Of a stretch of DNA of 64,000 nucleotides, positions 63,265-64,000 are shown piece by piece. Location: NCBI GenBank assembly GCA_905221605.1, contig CAJNDS010001013.1, forward strand, positions 312,001 to 376,000, in the 5' to 3' direction. The notes beneath the pieces are model-generated. The model was not told the DNA's origin. It did not search any database and saw nothing but the letters and a program-made list of their open reading frames with translations. The first letter of the stretch is position 1, and every line of letters begins with the position of its first letter. The DNA is from Symbiodinium natans (lineage: Eukaryota; Sar; Dinophyceae; Suessiales; Symbiodiniaceae). Both the position numbers and the translations under genes were made by a program.

Positions 63265-63654
63265 CCACTATAGAATAATTACAAAGGGGCCACAAGGGAA
63301 TATTATTGTAGCAATTCTTCCGACGCCCATATAACCCTAAACCCTCAACCCCCCTGGCGATTGGAGCTTTCTAGTTCCCGCGGCTGCCATTCTCTCACCA
63401 TGGACAGGCTTTTGGCTTCTTGGTACCCCAGTAACCATAGGCTAACAAGGGCACCCTTTCTGGGGTTCAGGGTTTAGGGTTTAGGGTTTAGGGTTTAGGG
63501 CTAGGGTTTAGGGTTTAGGGCTTAGGGTTGGTTACTTTACAAGCGTACCTTGAACCAACAAAAAAAGGAAAAAGGGTACCACTGGGCTGCCAAGGTTCTA
63601 CAACGATCTCGTCAGTATCGGCCACAGCAAGGTGAGACCCCGACAGGGAATAGA
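63265..63654. other. No firm gene
   Basis: 63463-63530 is a TTTAGGG tract. 63421-63462 resembles one end of family C. No exon seen. Confidence 0.5.
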
Positions 63655-63763
63655 TCTATACTCCCCCTTAGACCCTTAATAAAGAATAATATGTTTAATA
63701 TCCTCTTGGGTTATATATATATAAACAAAAATAGAAAAGCTAATTCCCAAGGGGGAATATAGA
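63655..63763. mobile_element. Inverted-repeat element, family I
   Basis: Begins TCTATACTCCCCCTTAGACC and ends AATTCCCAAGGGGGAATATA. Core matches the copy at 52963-53058 (TAATATCCTCTTGGGTT and TAATTCCC). Confidence 0.85.
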
Positions 63764-64000
63764 TATCTACGCTTGAGTCTTCTCTAAGATGTGGTGCCTG
63801 CAGGCTCTTTTTGCGTGGTAGTACGGAGCCATTTATATGCCCTAAACCTTAACCGCTAAACCCTTAACCCTCAACCCCAAACCCCAAACCCCAAATCGAA
63901 TCCCGAGACTCCTGGAACGCAGGGCCGCGGGAACCCCGAAAGCCCCATACTTCAAAGCCCAAAGCCACAAAAGCCCTTCAAGCCCTCTATGAGACCTGGA
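63764..64000. other. No gene; degenerate C-strand repeats
   Basis: CCCTTAA, CCCTCAA and CCCCAAA units at 63840-63895; the window ends in unique C-rich sequence. Confidence 0.6.

Noticed and set aside
1-64000. Many frames ending in LNPKP, LNPEP, GLGFRV or similar
   Set aside because: These peptides are the TTTAGGG/CCCTAAA heptamer translated in one or other frame, not conserved protein tails.
1-64000. Whole window as a true chromosome end or subtelomere
   Set aside because: Telomeric tracts are short, occur in both orientations throughout and alternate with unique exon-like DNA. There is no terminal array at either window edge, so these are interstitial repeats.
1-64000. tRNA, rRNA or snRNA genes
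   Set aside because: I saw no recognisable cloverleaf boxes, 5S-like core or rRNA signature; a covariance search would be needed to exclude small RNAs.

Overview
This window is eukaryotic and most likely from a dinoflagellate, probably a Symbiodiniaceae/Suessiales-type genome. Four signs point there. The G/C-balanced DNA is peppered with plant/alveolate-type telomeric heptamers (TTTAGGG on one strand, CCCTAAA on the other). There is no long open reading frame anywhere. The exon-like segments are tiny (about 25-250 nt) and their junctions fit dinoflagellate splicing: acceptors mostly AG|G, donors a mix of GT and GC. A fragment near 27.1-27.3 kb reads LQTLTFGRDFNQS, a leucine-rich repeat I associate with dinoflagellate predicted proteins. 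Nothing bacterial was seen, and I recognised no rRNA, tRNA, CRISPR array or viral gene.

The sequence is a mosaic of four things: (1) dozens of interstitial telomeric-repeat tracts in both orientations; (2) at least seven families of short inverted-repeat (MITE- or introner-like) elements, several present 3-9 times; (3) homopolymer C/G tracts and TA/TATG microsatellites; (4) short unique islands that translate well and end at good splice sites. Reading frames rich in LNPKP or GLGFRV are translations of the telomeric repeat and are not genes.

Layout: 1.3-4.7 kb holds a seven-exon minus-strand gene model in which most junctions keep phase, with possible further exons up to 8.0 kb. 10.5-11.4 kb holds plus-strand exons. 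12.8-13.4 kb holds minus-strand exons. 18.3-27.3 kb is a gene island poor in telomeric repeats, with two minus-strand genes: one ending in an S/R/G-rich tail (20755-22529, seven phase-matched exons), and one with WW-like segments and a basic C-terminus (24207-26964), which also carries a nine-copy array of Ala-rich exon/intron modules. 27.5-64 kb returns to the mosaic, with isolated exon-like islands (for example 36679-36776, 38413-39582, 51851-51929, 53547-54012, 60367-60653).

The main observation is that telomeric tracts sit inside introns and often form their ends. Many exon-like islands have CCCTAAA on the left and TTTAGGG on the right, the 5' splice site is repeatedly the telomeric unit itself (G|GTTTAGGG), and CCCTAAA tracts often abut the 3' splice site. 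Introns would then be bounded by inverted telomeric repeats that could pair as a hairpin. The exon calls come from translation, splice motifs and phase checks done by eye; transcript data would decide them. Protein functions are mostly unrecognised.
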